39,734 nucleotides of DNA from Akkermansiaceae bacterium (lineage in GTDB: Bacteria; Verrucomicrobiota; Verrucomicrobiia; Verrucomicrobiales; Akkermansiaceae). The translations under genes were made by a program, and so were the position numbers. Below are positions 22,947 to 31,780 of this stretch, piece after piece. The notes below the pieces were generated by a model that was not told where the DNA came from, searched no databases, and saw only the letters and a program-made list of their open reading frames with translations. Within the stretch, counting starts at the first letter, position 1; each line of letters starts with the position of its first letter. The DNA is taken from contig WTJZ01000105.1 in assembly GCA_011524615.1 (NCBI GenBank), positions 1-39,734 of the forward strand, given 5' to 3'.

Positions 22947-23390
22947 TTACTCGAAGTAGACCTGCTTTTCACCACAATATTGACACGTAATCGCTCTTTG
23001 TCTGAAGAGGAGTGAGAGAGCCGTGGCGAGAGAGCGATCTCCAAGGAAGTGTGGAATCTTGCGATCCTTCTTCTTAGAACACTTCATATGCTTCAACAGA
23101 GGCGTTCTACAGAGGCGGCAGACTACGGAATTAGCGGTCGCCCAAAAGATCAGCGTCAACAACGCTGTTAAGAGTAAGAAGCCTACACCCACACCGACAA
23201 TAAGCTTATCACCAGCATAAAAGCCGTAGCCCATAGCACCCAATGCGATCGGAAGAACCGCCGCTCTCAATACGTACACAAATGCTACTAGACGATACTT
23301 TCTCGAGTTATAACGCTTTTGTGCAGGCACTTTGCCCGAGCGTCGTTGCCCAGAGTAACTTCTTGATTTTGCTTCAGTAGTCGCTTCCAT
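22947..23390 (-). CDS. Membrane protein with zinc-ribbon cysteines
   Basis: A 147-residue protein I do not recognise. A basic N-terminus (residues 1-30, rich in Lys, Arg and Ser) is followed by two membrane helices (about 33-52, YVLRAAVLPIALGAMGYGFY, and 58-80, VGVGVGFLLLTALLTLIFWA). The cytosolic C-terminal part has cysteine pairs CRLC (about 91-94) and CQYC (near 138), with another Cys in HMKCSKKKD, consistent with a split zinc ribbon. The gene starts the minus-strand pair ending with the metallo-hydrolase and is divergent from hpt. Confidence 0.82.
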   Translation of the reverse strand: MEATTEAKSRSYSGQRRSGKVPAQKRYNSRKYRLVAFVYVLRAAVLPIALGAMGYGFYAGDKLIVGVGVGFLLLTALLTLIFWATANSVVCRLCRTPLLKHMKCSKKKDRKIPHFLGDRSLATALSLLFRQRAITCQYCGEKQVYFE

Positions 23391-23503
23391 GTGTTTGATA
23401 GACTACACTAGTACCTAGACTGTCACAACAAATATTTCCTCATCACCACTCGACGTATTACGTTAAGATACTTTACGCCCGATCATCCCTACCCTACACA
23501 CCT

Positions 23504-24034
23504 ATGACGCCCTCCGAGTCTCATTCGATCCTTATTACCCAGAGCCAAATCTCCACGCGAGTTCGCGAACTAGCAGAAGAGATCCTAGCGCAGCATAATG
23601 GTCAGCCTATGACCGTCATCCTACTTCTGAAAGGAGCTATCCTGTTCGCGGCGGACCTCTGCCGCCACCTCCCTAGCAATATCCAAATCGAATGCCTCTC
23701 TGTCTCTAGCTACCATGGAGGAACAGAATCATCAGGAACAGTCACTTACCTTGACGCCCAGCTCCCTGATGTCTCAGGACGTTCGGTTCTCCTCGTCGAT
23801 GACATTCTGGACACAGGACTCACCCTCTACTCAGTCTCTCAGAAGTTCAAAGAACTCGGTGCTACACACCTCTCCCGTTGTGTCCTCCTCTCTAAGAAGA
23901 AGGACCGTCTCGCAGAAGTCTCCGCCGAGCATGTGGGCTTCGAAATCAATGACGAATTTGTCATCGGTTACGGCCTCGATTACCAAGGACGATACCGTAA
24001 CCTCCCTTACATCGGAGTGATGACTTTGAGTTAA
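23504..24034 (+). CDS. hpt: Hypoxanthine-guanine phosphoribosyltransferase
   Basis: A 176-residue purine salvage enzyme that joins hypoxanthine or guanine to PRPP. The PRPP-binding signature is VLLVDDILDTGLTLYSV (residues about 96-112), with the acidic DD pair. Other HPRT features are the early LLKGAILFAADLCRHLP loop, the flexible SSYHGGTESSG loop, LSKKKDR with the base-contacting Lys region and the C-terminal FVIGYGLDYQGRYRNLPYIGV. Length matches bacterial Hpt. It stands alone, with no Shine-Dalgarno sequence before the ATG. Confidence 0.96.
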   Translation: MTPSESHSILITQSQISTRVRELAEEILAQHNGQPMTVILLLKGAILFAADLCRHLPSNIQIECLSVSSYHGGTESSGTVTYLDAQLPDVSGRSVLLVDDILDTGLTLYSVSQKFKELGATHLSRCVLLSKKKDRLAEVSAEHVGFEINDEFVIGYGLDYQGRYRNLPYIGVMTLS

Positions 24035-24095
24035 CCTCTTAACAAAAAAGACGATATTAGACAAAAATCATCAAAAAAACTACTTCACACAGCAT

Positions 24096-24101
24096 TATAA
24101 T
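24096..24101 (+). promoter_or_regulatory. Perfect -10 box upstream of alpha/beta hydrolase
   Basis: TATAAT at 24096-24101 with no recognisable -35 box. It would give a leader of about 140 bases before the ATG at 24248. Confidence 0.35.
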
Positions 24102-24247
24102 AGAAAAGGAGACTTCAACACAAATAAGCGAGTAGAACTCTTCTTGGTTTGAAGAATAGAGCACACTCTGGACTCCAGAATGATCACGCCTATCCTCCAC
24201 CAAAGAGAGCTCTCCACCGCATTACAGAAGCCCATACTCAGAATCAC

Positions 24248-25051
24248 ATGAAACAATTCCTACTATCTAAATTACTCATCGGAGCACTCTCCCTTGCTAG
24301 CATTAATTCGACCTTAGCCAATGACGACACGCCTGCGTTTCCTGAATCCAGCGAGAGTGAGTTCTATGGCTATCAGCAAATCGACTTCAAGCTCGATAAG
24401 CTCCCATGCAAGGTTGTTATCCCTAAAAAAGTGGCAGAAGGTAAACCATGGATCATCAGAGCTCGCTTCTGGGGCCACTGGCCAGTACTCGACCAAGCAC
24501 TCTTAGCAAAAGGATTCCATGTCGCCTACGCTGATGTCGCAGGACTCTTTGGCGCCCCTCGTGCCGTAGAGCGTTGGAACCGACTGTACGACTACCTCAC
24601 AACCGAACATGGACTCTCCCAAAAGGTGGCCCTCGAAGGCATGTCTCGCGGTGGACTCATCATCTATAACTGGGCTAAGAAGAACCCAGAAAAGGTAAGC
24701 TGCATCTACGGAGATAATCCAGTCTGTGACTTCAAGAGCTGGCCGACAACCAAAAGCCGCCAAATCCAATCCGCTTACCAACTAACTCAGGAAGAAGCAG
24801 ATGCCTATCAAGATAACCCTATCGATAACCTCGGCCCGCTCGCTGAAGCAGGAGTCCCGCTCTTCAATGTCGTGGGAGATCTTGATGATGTCGTCCCTGT
24901 CGCTGAGAATACTGCCATTCTAGAAGAGAGATACAAAGCGCTTGGAGGCAAGATCACAGTTCTCCATAAGCCCGATTGCAAGCACCACCCTCACGGCCTT
25001 GGCGATGACCCAACGCTCCTCGTAGAATTCATCCTCGCTAATACACACTAA
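24248..25051 (+). CDS. Secreted alpha/beta hydrolase
   Basis: A 267-residue hydrolase from the ATG at 24248, chosen because it begins a clean signal peptide (KQFLLSKLLIGALSLASINSTLA); the longer frame from 24149 puts 33 polar residues in front of it. The nucleophile is the Ser in GMSRGG, the acid is in VGDLDDVVP and the His in the HHPHGLGDD segment near the end. This arrangement fits a prolyl-oligopeptidase or esterase-like fold seen in many secreted Planctomycetes and Verrucomicrobia proteins. Substrate is unknown; deacylation of glycans is possible. A bidirectional terminator follows. Confidence 0.9.
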   Translation: MKQFLLSKLLIGALSLASINSTLANDDTPAFPESSESEFYGYQQIDFKLDKLPCKVVIPKKVAEGKPWIIRARFWGHWPVLDQALLAKGFHVAYADVAGLFGAPRAVERWNRLYDYLTTEHGLSQKVALEGMSRGGLIIYNWAKKNPEKVSCIYGDNPVCDFKSWPTTKSRQIQSAYQLTQEEADAYQDNPIDNLGPLAEAGVPLFNVVGDLDDVVPVAENTAILEERYKALGGKITVLHKPDCKHHPHGLGDDPTLLVEFILANTH

Positions 25052-25076
25052 TTTTTCACATCCAGTCACTTAACGC

Positions 25077-25114
25077 AAAAATGGTATGCCCGACTGGGCA
25101 TACCATTTTTTTTT
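25077..25114. terminator. Bidirectional terminator between hydrolase and aroA
   Basis: AAAATGGTATGCCC (to 25091) pairs with GGGCATACCATTTT (from 25096) around GACT, followed by a run of ten T on the plus strand and a shorter run on the minus strand. It serves both convergent genes. Confidence 0.93.
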
Positions 25115-25139
25115 TGATCTGTCAGAGAGTCAAGAGGAC

Positions 25140-26441
25140 TTATGCCTCCCAGCTTGCTAGGTCTTCCCAGAAGTTAGGCCACGTCTTGGCGACACAATGA
25201 GGCTCCCCGATCGCAAAGATCTCTTCCGCCGCAATCCCTGAGCGAGACGACAATACGGAGCGTAATACGCCAAAGCACATCGCGATGCGGTGGTCATCAT
25301 GGGAGTCGGTCTCTACCTGAGCAGCCTGCACCTTGGTGATATTCTCTGGGGTCTGCCAATAGGCACCACCCTTGATCGTTACATCATCCTCGACTACTTC
25401 CGTCTCGATCCCTAGTAGCGCGAAGCCATCTACCATCGCTTGGATCCGATCACACTCCTTGACCCGAAGACTCTCCAGACCGATGAACTTAGTCTCGCCC
25501 TCTGAGAAGCACGCCAACACCATGCCAGTCATCGCGACATCTGGCATCGGAGAAAAGTCAAATACGGCACCTGGGCTCATCTCCCCATAGGTACTAAAGC
25601 TACAGTCCTCTCCATTCTTAGACACTGTTGCACCAAACTCTGCACACACCTCCGCGAACTGCTCGTCCCCTTGGAGGGTCTTAGACCCGTAGTCCTTGAT
25701 CTCTAGGTCCTGTCTCATGAGCGTCGCCCATGCACTAGGATAACTCGCACCACTCATATCCGCTGGGATCGTATACTCCGTAGGCTCATTCAGCCCCTGA
25801 GAAATATCCATGATACGCCCCTCCTCTTCTACGCTGTAATTGACACCCCAAGAAGAAAGGATCTCGAGCGTCATATCAATGTAAGGTTGCGATGGTGGGA
25901 TCTCATCCATCTCGATACGGAGCCCACCATTAATCTTTGGCGCCACTAGGAGAAGGGCGGAGACAAACTGCGATGATACGCGACCAGAGAGCGTTACGAC
26001 TCGCTGTTCTAGATTCCCTCCCAGCCCTTGATATCGTGCCGGTAAGAACCCATCATTCTGCTGACACTCTACTGCCACACCAAGAGAGCGTAGTGCCTTG
26101 AACAAATCTGCTTGTGGTCGCTCGTGCATGCGATCGACTCCCTTGAGCCCGTATTCCCCATTAATGATAAGACTCACGGCCGACACGAAGCGTGCTACCG
26201 TACCAGCATTACCAATGTGATGAATCTCGCTATCCCCCTGGAGCACCGCAGGAGGAGTAACCAATAGCCCCGTTCCCTGTTGCTCGAATCGTACTCCAAA
26301 GGATGATAATACGCCGCGCATGAACACGGTGTCATCACTCTCCAGCAGGTTATACAACACGACCGGCTTGTCTCCGATTGCCGCTAGGAGGAGCACACGA
26401 TTAGTTATCGACTTAGAACCAGGGATACGAATCTCTTTCAT
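25140..26441 (-). CDS. aroA: 3-phosphoshikimate 1-carboxyvinyltransferase (EPSP synthase)
   Basis: A 433-residue shikimate-pathway enzyme that joins PEP to shikimate 3-phosphate. Visible motifs are PGSKSITNRVLLLAA (the first active-site Lys and Ser), NAGTVARFVSAV (PEP loop), the GRVSSQFVSALLLVAP segment, DMSGASYP, the PDVAMTGMVLA segment and ESLRVKECDRIQAM, with DDHRIAMCFGVL near the end. The ATG at 26441 was chosen; a TTG at 26468 adds 9 residues that could restore the first strand, so it is a real alternative. AGGGG lies only 2 bases before the ATG. It ends at the shared terminator. Confidence 0.95.
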   Translation of the reverse strand: MKEIRIPGSKSITNRVLLLAAIGDKPVVLYNLLESDDTVFMRGVLSSFGVRFEQQGTGLLVTPPAVLQGDSEIHHIGNAGTVARFVSAVSLIINGEYGLKGVDRMHERPQADLFKALRSLGVAVECQQNDGFLPARYQGLGGNLEQRVVTLSGRVSSQFVSALLLVAPKINGGLRIEMDEIPPSQPYIDMTLEILSSWGVNYSVEEEGRIMDISQGLNEPTEYTIPADMSGASYPSAWATLMRQDLEIKDYGSKTLQGDEQFAEVCAEFGATVSKNGEDCSFSTYGEMSPGAVFDFSPMPDVAMTGMVLACFSEGETKFIGLESLRVKECDRIQAMVDGFALLGIETEVVEDDVTIKGGAYWQTPENITKVQAAQVETDSHDDHRIAMCFGVLRSVLSSRSGIAAEEIFAIGEPHCVAKTWPNFWEDLASWEA

Positions 26442-26545
26442 TTCCCCTCGTATTGACCATGTTCCCAACCGATTGGCAATGCTTTTGTTCTCTCGCCCTC
26501 GTGACTAGTAATCAGGAGCGAGCCTTGCCTCCCTAGGCGAGGAGC

Positions 26546-27187
26546 TTATTCGGCGCTCTCAGCTCTGAGGAATTCCGCCACCACCCGTGCAATCACCCCA
26601 GCTCCTTCACCATTAGGATGCACTCTGTCCGGTACGAGATGCCCCATCTCTAACATCGGCGTATTTAGATCAATAAGCTTAGTCTCAGACCGCTCTGCAA
26701 CCACCTTTACTGCAGGAATCACCTCTTCAGTAATGGCCTTATTAGTGATCGTAAAGTTACTAGGGAAGGCCGGGATGGGCAGGCATATATACACCACGGG
26801 ACGAGAGGGTAACTGCCTGAAGCTCTCTATCATCTCTAGGTAATCAGTAATGTACAGATCCGCAGACACCCAATTCTCTGGCTTAGAATCATTAGAGCCT
26901 AGCTTAATGATGACGATATCTGGAGCATATGCCAGCGCTTTCTGATAAGAGCGTTGCTTCCAGTACGGACGATTCGTCGCCTTCTGCATCGTCGCACCAT
27001 TGACCCCAAAGTTACGCACCTCGTACTCATCTCCCAACTCCCGCTGTAACTGGGCAGGGTAACTCATCTTTGAACGATTCTTAATGGTCGCGCCAAAGGT
27101 GATACTATCCCCCACACATGCTACCTTAGTCCCCGCCTGAGCTACTATCATCCCCGCCAATAGCGTTAATAAGATCCCTTTTCTCAT
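26546..27187 (-). CDS. Secreted SGNH/GDSL hydrolase
   Basis: A 213-residue exported esterase. The ATG at 27187 starts a signal peptide (MRKGILLTLLAGMIVAQAG); a start three codons earlier at 27196 is also possible. All four SGNH blocks are present: GDSITFG (Ser nucleophile), GVNGAT (Gly), GSNDSK (Asn) and DRVHPNGEG (Asp and His). Family members remove acetyl or other acyl groups from polysaccharides or lipids. The neighbourhood of other secreted hydrolases fits polysaccharide deacylation, which is inference. It is divergent from hemL. Confidence 0.92.
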   Translation of the reverse strand: MRKGILLTLLAGMIVAQAGTKVACVGDSITFGATIKNRSKMSYPAQLQRELGDEYEVRNFGVNGATMQKATNRPYWKQRSYQKALAYAPDIVIIKLGSNDSKPENWVSADLYITDYLEMIESFRQLPSRPVVYICLPIPAFPSNFTITNKAITEEVIPAVKVVAERSETKLIDLNTPMLEMGHLVPDRVHPNGEGAGVIARVVAEFLRAESAE

Positions 27188-27278
27188 ACCTTCCATTTAC
27201 CACTCTGCGCCTCCTCACTCAACTCATTTTAAAAATGGTTCGACTCTTGCTCAGGTGTGATTGATAGTACGCACAATT

Positions 27279-28553
27279 ATGTCAGGATCACTCTCAGAAA
27301 AATTATTTGCTAAAGCCAAGACCCTTATGCCAGGTGGTGTTAACTCCCCTGTACGCGCATTCAAGAACGTAGATGGTGAACCCTTCTTCGTCAAACGTGC
27401 CAAGGGCTGCCGTATCGAAGATGTCGACGGTAAGCACTACATCGACTACATCGGCACCTGGGGGCCAGCGATCCTCGGACACGCCCCTACTCCCGTCATC
27501 AATGCCGTCCATGAAGCTGCCAAGATGGGCACCTCCTTCGGTATCCCAAACCTCTTCGAGGTAGAGCTCGCGCAGAAGGTCATTGACTGGGTACCAAGTG
27601 TCGAAAAGGTACGTATGGTGAGCTCAGGCACAGAGGCGACGATGTCCGCTATCCGCCTCGCTCGTGGCTACACAGGACGAGATAAGATCATCAAGTTCGA
27701 GGGCTGTTACCACGGTCACGTGGACTCTCTCCTCATCGCTGCAGGCTCAGGCGCCCTCACACATGGTGAACCAGACTCAGCAGGTATCCCACAGTCCTTC
27801 GCAGATCAAACGATCACCCTCCCCTTCAATGATGTCGAAAAGCTCGAAGAAGTCTTCGATAAGATCGGTGACCAGATCGCCGCGGTGATCTTAGAACCCT
27901 TCCCTGCTAATGCTGGCCTCATCTTCCCGAAAGAAGGATACCACCAAACCCTCCGCGACCTCACCACCAAGCACGGAGCCCTCCTCATCTTTGATGAAGT
28001 CATGACCGGCTTCCGTGTCGCTAAAGGCGGGGTACAAGAACTCGTTGGGATCACTCCTGACCTCACCGCTATGGGTAAAGTCATCGGAGGTGGTCTCCCT
28101 GTAGGAGCCTTCGGCGGCAAGGCGGAGATCATGGACTACCTCGCCCCAACTGGTCCCGTCTACCAAGCAGGAACCCTCAGTGGTAACCCTGTCGCCATGG
28201 CTGCAGGTCTCGCCCAGCTCAAGGCAATGGAAGAACAAGACGGCTACACCCATCTCGAGACCATCGGAGCTCAGCTAGAGGAAGGTCTCCGCTCCATTCT
28301 CAAGGAAAAAGGCTTAGGGTATAAGCTTAACCGCGTCGGCTCTATGTTCTGCCTCTTCTTCACCGACTCCGAGATTAACAACCTCGATGACGTGATGAAG
28401 GCTGATCTCGAGCACTTCCGTAAGTTCTTCTGGAAGGCTCTTGATGGCGGTGTTTACTTCGCACCGAGCCCTTACGAGACCGGATTCCTCTCCGTCGCGC
28501 ATACCAAGCAAGATATCGAGCAGACCCTCGATGTTGTCTCCGCTTCACTCTAG
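27279..28553 (+). CDS. hemL: Glutamate-1-semialdehyde 2,1-aminomutase
   Basis: A 424-residue PLP enzyme that makes 5-aminolevulinate in the C5 haem pathway. It opens SEKLFAKAKTLMPGGVNSPVRAF, typical of HemL. Active-site segments are VSSGTEATMSAIRLARG, CYHGHVDSLL, LIFDEVMTGFR (PLP-binding Asp) and AMGKVIGGGLPVGAFGG with the PLP Lys at residue 267, plus TLSGNPVAMAAG. The ATG at 27279 was preferred to a TTG at 27261 that adds six residues. No Shine-Dalgarno sequence; a TTCGAC / GATAGT pair about 10 bases before the ATG may be a promoter. The gene is followed by a long GC-rich hairpin and the kinase-like gene. Confidence 0.96.
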   Translation: MSGSLSEKLFAKAKTLMPGGVNSPVRAFKNVDGEPFFVKRAKGCRIEDVDGKHYIDYIGTWGPAILGHAPTPVINAVHEAAKMGTSFGIPNLFEVELAQKVIDWVPSVEKVRMVSSGTEATMSAIRLARGYTGRDKIIKFEGCYHGHVDSLLIAAGSGALTHGEPDSAGIPQSFADQTITLPFNDVEKLEEVFDKIGDQIAAVILEPFPANAGLIFPKEGYHQTLRDLTTKHGALLIFDEVMTGFRVAKGGVQELVGITPDLTAMGKVIGGGLPVGAFGGKAEIMDYLAPTGPVYQAGTLSGNPVAMAAGLAQLKAMEEQDGYTHLETIGAQLEEGLRSILKEKGLGYKLNRVGSMFCLFFTDSEINNLDDVMKADLEHFRKFFWKALDGGVYFAPSPYETGFLSVAHTKQDIEQTLDVVSASL

Positions 28554-28574
28554 TCTTCTAACGACTACCATAGC

Positions 28575-28595
28575 TCAGGGCTCACTGAGCCCTGA
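28575..28595 (+). repeat. Perfect 10-base inverted repeat after hemL
   Basis: TCAGGGCTCA (28575-28584), C, TGAGCCCTGA (28586-28595), 22 bases after the hemL stop. No T run follows, so it is not a standard intrinsic terminator; it may be an mRNA 3'-end stabiliser or a protein site. Confidence 0.5.
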
Positions 28596-28675
28596 CTCTA
28601 TTGGGATAATGCAAATAAGAGAAAATTAGGCAGTGCAATCTGACTAATACTATGGTTAATAGTTAAGACATCTAC

Positions 28676-29575
28676 TTGAATGACGCACAAACAGAGCAAC
28701 GAGACCCCAGAACGGGGATCGTCACCGCGCTCAACGGAGCAGAAAGCTCCGCTGAGATCAGAGCAGCTTGCACTGCCCTTAACCGCCGCCGAGCGCGCGG
28801 ACTCATGGAGATTTCTCGCTTCTCTCCATCGCGGGAATCGTCTTCGCTTGATGTTTGGACAGCCTCTCTTATAGAGAAGGCCGAGCTCTGGGAGGTCCCC
28901 ATCGTCCCCCTAGACGCTCTCGGAATCTCGCGTGATGAAGACGGATTCCTCGAGTCCGCCGATATGATCCCCCTCAAGACTGGCGCAGAGGCCATCCCTT
29001 ACCTAGACCGCCATCATCACATCGTCTATAAGCTCTTCGACCTCCGAGCGAACGGCTCCATGGGCAAGAAGATCGTGATGCGCCGTGGGGAAGGTGGCCT
29101 CCTCTCTGATGAGATCAAGGACGCCGTCTTCCAAGACATCATTCGTAAGCTCTCTGCCATTAATGATGGTGGAGGACATCCTACAGAGATCGTAGGTCTC
29201 GTTGATAGCTTCGATCACCTTCTCGTCAAGCAACCACTAGCCGAGCCCTATGAGGACTTCTACGCAGATAAGAAGGAAGCCATGGAACTCATGCGCTGTG
29301 TGACTCCCCTAGGCGGTCAGTTCCGCCACCCTCTCTCTGTCTTCTATGCACAAGATGAGCCCTGGCTCATCGGAGACCTCCATAAGGGCAACATCATGAG
29401 AGATGTCAATGGAGCCCCTACTATCATTGACGCTCTTGTAGGCTACCTCCCACCATACGTCCTTAAGGAAGTTCCATGGATCGGGATGGCCGCTCATGAT
29501 GCCCAGATCTACCGTGAGTCAGGGCAAGCCCCCCTCCGCTCACTCTTTGATGACGTCCAAGATGACGAACTGTAA
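28676..29575 (+). CDS. Atypical protein-kinase-like protein
   Basis: A protein of up to 299 residues with traits of the kinase/aminoglycoside-phosphotransferase fold. Lys119 in HHIVYKLFDL could be the ATP-binding Lys, a central acidic helix (LSDEIKDAVFQDIIRKLS) could hold its partner Glu, and Gly233-Asp-Leu-His-Lys-Gly-Asn239 resembles the HxDxxxxN catalytic loop with Asp234 and Asn239, followed by Ile-Asp252 as a candidate metal-binding residue. It may belong to the poorly known polyvalent-kinase class, by eye only. The start is unsure: TTG at 28676, or ATG at 28805, while an ATG at 28680 in another frame encodes 64 codons over the same bases. Role unknown. Confidence 0.75.
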   Translation: MNDAQTEQRDPRTGIVTALNGAESSAEIRAACTALNRRRARGLMEISRFSPSRESSSLDVWTASLIEKAELWEVPIVPLDALGISRDEDGFLESADMIPLKTGAEAIPYLDRHHHIVYKLFDLRANGSMGKKIVMRRGEGGLLSDEIKDAVFQDIIRKLSAINDGGGHPTEIVGLVDSFDHLLVKQPLAEPYEDFYADKKEAMELMRCVTPLGGQFRHPLSVFYAQDEPWLIGDLHKGNIMRDVNGAPTIIDALVGYLPPYVLKEVPWIGMAAHDAQIYRESGQAPLRSLFDDVQDDEL

Positions 29576-29825
29576 GATCTACCAAACACTAAGAAACACA
29601 TTAATATATCACAAAAACACAAGGTGGTAAATTTATTCAGTTTTCTTTAAGTATACATTACAGCTTATCTTCATCTTGTAGCATCGCTCTTGCCCTCTAT
29701 TTCATAATACCACACACCTTGTTTTCAAAAAGCACTCCCCTCTTATTATTTGTCATCAAAATAACATTTTACTTGTCAAATTAGAGTATTAGTAGCGATT
29801 CTATGATGTCTCTACTACTTTCGTC

Positions 29826-31757
29826 ATGACCAAAACTCTTGCGACTCTCACAGGCCTCTTGGCTGTTCTCTCCTCCGCTTGGGCCGAGCCCGTTTCACCT
29901 GCGGACATCAAGAAAAATGCCCTTGCGATCGACAAAATAGTCGCTGCTAACTTTCGGAAAAACAAAATTCAAGTTCCCGAAACAACCGACGACCCAACCT
30001 TTCTCAGACGAGCCTTTCTCGTCTCAGTGGGGCGTATCCCAACCCCTCAAGAGGCGCTCCAATTCATCGAACTAGAGCATCCACAGAAGCGCGACCTCCT
30101 CATTAATTATCTCTATAACTCAGATGGGTATAAGAGTCATATGACGAACTGGATGTATGACCTCTTCACCATTCGTGAGGGCTACGGATCAGGAGCTGGA
30201 TCGACAAGTAATGCCCCCCTCATCGACTGGATCAGAAACGCTGTAGATACAAATAAGCCATGGGACGAGTTCTGTAAGGAACTCCTCACGACTAAGGGGA
30301 ATGCCTACATCACCTCTGGAGCGGCAGGATACTTTGCCAAGGGGGATGCGATCGACGACCACCTCTCTAATACACTACGGATCTTCACCGGTGTCAGACT
30401 AGAGTGTGCCCAATGCCATGACGACCCGTTCCAAGAATGGGAGCAGATGGACTTCTACCAATTCAAGGCCTTTGTCGACGGCCCTACAACCTATTCAGGT
30501 AAGGCTAGATATAACGGGATCAACAGTAAGTTAGTCCAACTAAGACTCAATAACCCAGAAGAATTCCAGAACACCCCTGCAGGGAGTGCCCAAGGACTCC
30601 TCTATGCGATGAATAGCGTGCTACGCTACGGCATCAACGAGAACAAAGGACGCGGACGTGTTAAACTCCCTAACAACTACGCTTATCGAGATGCAGACCC
30701 AGGTGAAACCGTCTCAGCACGCGCAGCCTTCGGAGCTAAGGTGCGCTTAAGTGATAAGAAGGATGACTTCTCCTCGCTCGACAAGTTTGCCGACTGGATG
30801 GTCAATGACCAAACTCACAACTTTGCCATCACCATCTCCAACCGACTCTGGAACCGAGTCATGGGCATCTCACTCACGCCAGTCGCAGGTGACTATGTCA
30901 CCCCTCGTGATACTAACTTCCCTCTCCTGATGGGTAAACTCTCCCAAATCATCAAGGAATACGATTACGACCTAAACGCCTTCCAGAAGACTCTCATGTC
31001 GACGCGTACCTTCCAGTTCGTCTCCTCACCTAAGAACCTCAAGAATGGCGAAAAGAACGCTCTAGACGGCCGTCGAGCAATCCGTATGTCTGCTGAGCAA
31101 GTCTGGGACTCGCTCCTCTCTCTAGCATCTACCCAGCCTGATAAGTTACCTAAACGTAAGCCTATGTCTCCTTACTTCATCCATGCGGGACAATACATCA
31201 TGAAGAAGGCTGATCTCGCTGAGGAGGTGAACAAGATGTCCGCCAATGAGTTCGAGACCTTTTTCTTCGACATGTTTGATAAGCTTAAGAAGAAGTCATA
31301 CCCTAACGCAGCCGATGAGGTCCCTGACTATGTCGACTACGACAGTGATGAATTCCGCAGGAAAGTCCCTCGAGATCTCCGTCGCGCCTCAGAGATGCCT
31401 ACTCCAATCCCTGATGGCCACTTCTTGACTGTCTTCGGCCAATCCCGTCGACAAGCTGCGATTGACGAGGCCTCTAAAGAAGGAACCGTATCTCAAGCGC
31501 TAGAACTCTTCAATGGCGCCGTCCAGAAAAACGTTATCCATAATGATAACGCTGCCATCAATCAGGTCATCGACTCTGTTGACGGTATCGAGAACCGAAT
31601 CAAAACCATTTTCCTCGTCGTCCTCAGTCGTATTCCTGACGAGAGCGAACTCAAGTTCTGTAAGGAACTTGTCGAAGCCGCTCCTAACCAGAACCAAGCC
31701 TACCGTAATCTGGTAGCAGGTCTAGTCTCCTCACAAGAGTTCTACTTCATCTTCTAA
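29826..31757 (+). CDS. Exported DUF1549/DUF1553 protein with CxxCH motif
   Basis: A 643-residue exported protein of a family abundant in Planctomycetes and Verrucomicrobia. Signal peptide at residues 1-20 (ending AWA). The DUF1549 part (about 30-235) contains RRAFLVSVGRIPTPQEALQF and LECAQCHDDPFQEWEQMDFY, with a haem-c type Cys194-x-x-Cys197-His198. The DUF1553 part follows (about 300-640): FAITISNRLWNRVMGISL, GDYVTPRDTNFP and the C-terminal LSRIPDESELKFC. The function is not established; a c-type haem and an extracellular role are inferred. The DUF1501 gene follows 23 bases later, the usual pairing. Confidence 0.92.
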   Translation: MTKTLATLTGLLAVLSSAWAEPVSPADIKKNALAIDKIVAANFRKNKIQVPETTDDPTFLRRAFLVSVGRIPTPQEALQFIELEHPQKRDLLINYLYNSDGYKSHMTNWMYDLFTIREGYGSGAGSTSNAPLIDWIRNAVDTNKPWDEFCKELLTTKGNAYITSGAAGYFAKGDAIDDHLSNTLRIFTGVRLECAQCHDDPFQEWEQMDFYQFKAFVDGPTTYSGKARYNGINSKLVQLRLNNPEEFQNTPAGSAQGLLYAMNSVLRYGINENKGRGRVKLPNNYAYRDADPGETVSARAAFGAKVRLSDKKDDFSSLDKFADWMVNDQTHNFAITISNRLWNRVMGISLTPVAGDYVTPRDTNFPLLMGKLSQIIKEYDYDLNAFQKTLMSTRTFQFVSSPKNLKNGEKNALDGRRAIRMSAEQVWDSLLSLASTQPDKLPKRKPMSPYFIHAGQYIMKKADLAEEVNKMSANEFETFFFDMFDKLKKKSYPNAADEVPDYVDYDSDEFRRKVPRDLRRASEMPTPIPDGHFLTVFGQSRRQAAIDEASKEGTVSQALELFNGAVQKNVIHNDNAAINQVIDSVDGIENRIKTIFLVVLSRIPDESELKFCKELVEAAPNQNQAYRNLVAGLVSSQEFYFIF

Positions 31758-31780
31758 CCTCCGCCAACTACTACATTCAT

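Noticed and set aside
28680..28874. A 64-codon frame overlapping the start of the kinase-like gene
   Set aside because: Not listed as a separate gene because it uses CTG, CCG and CGG codons that are rare in the neighbours; kept only as a finding because its start codon is the better one.
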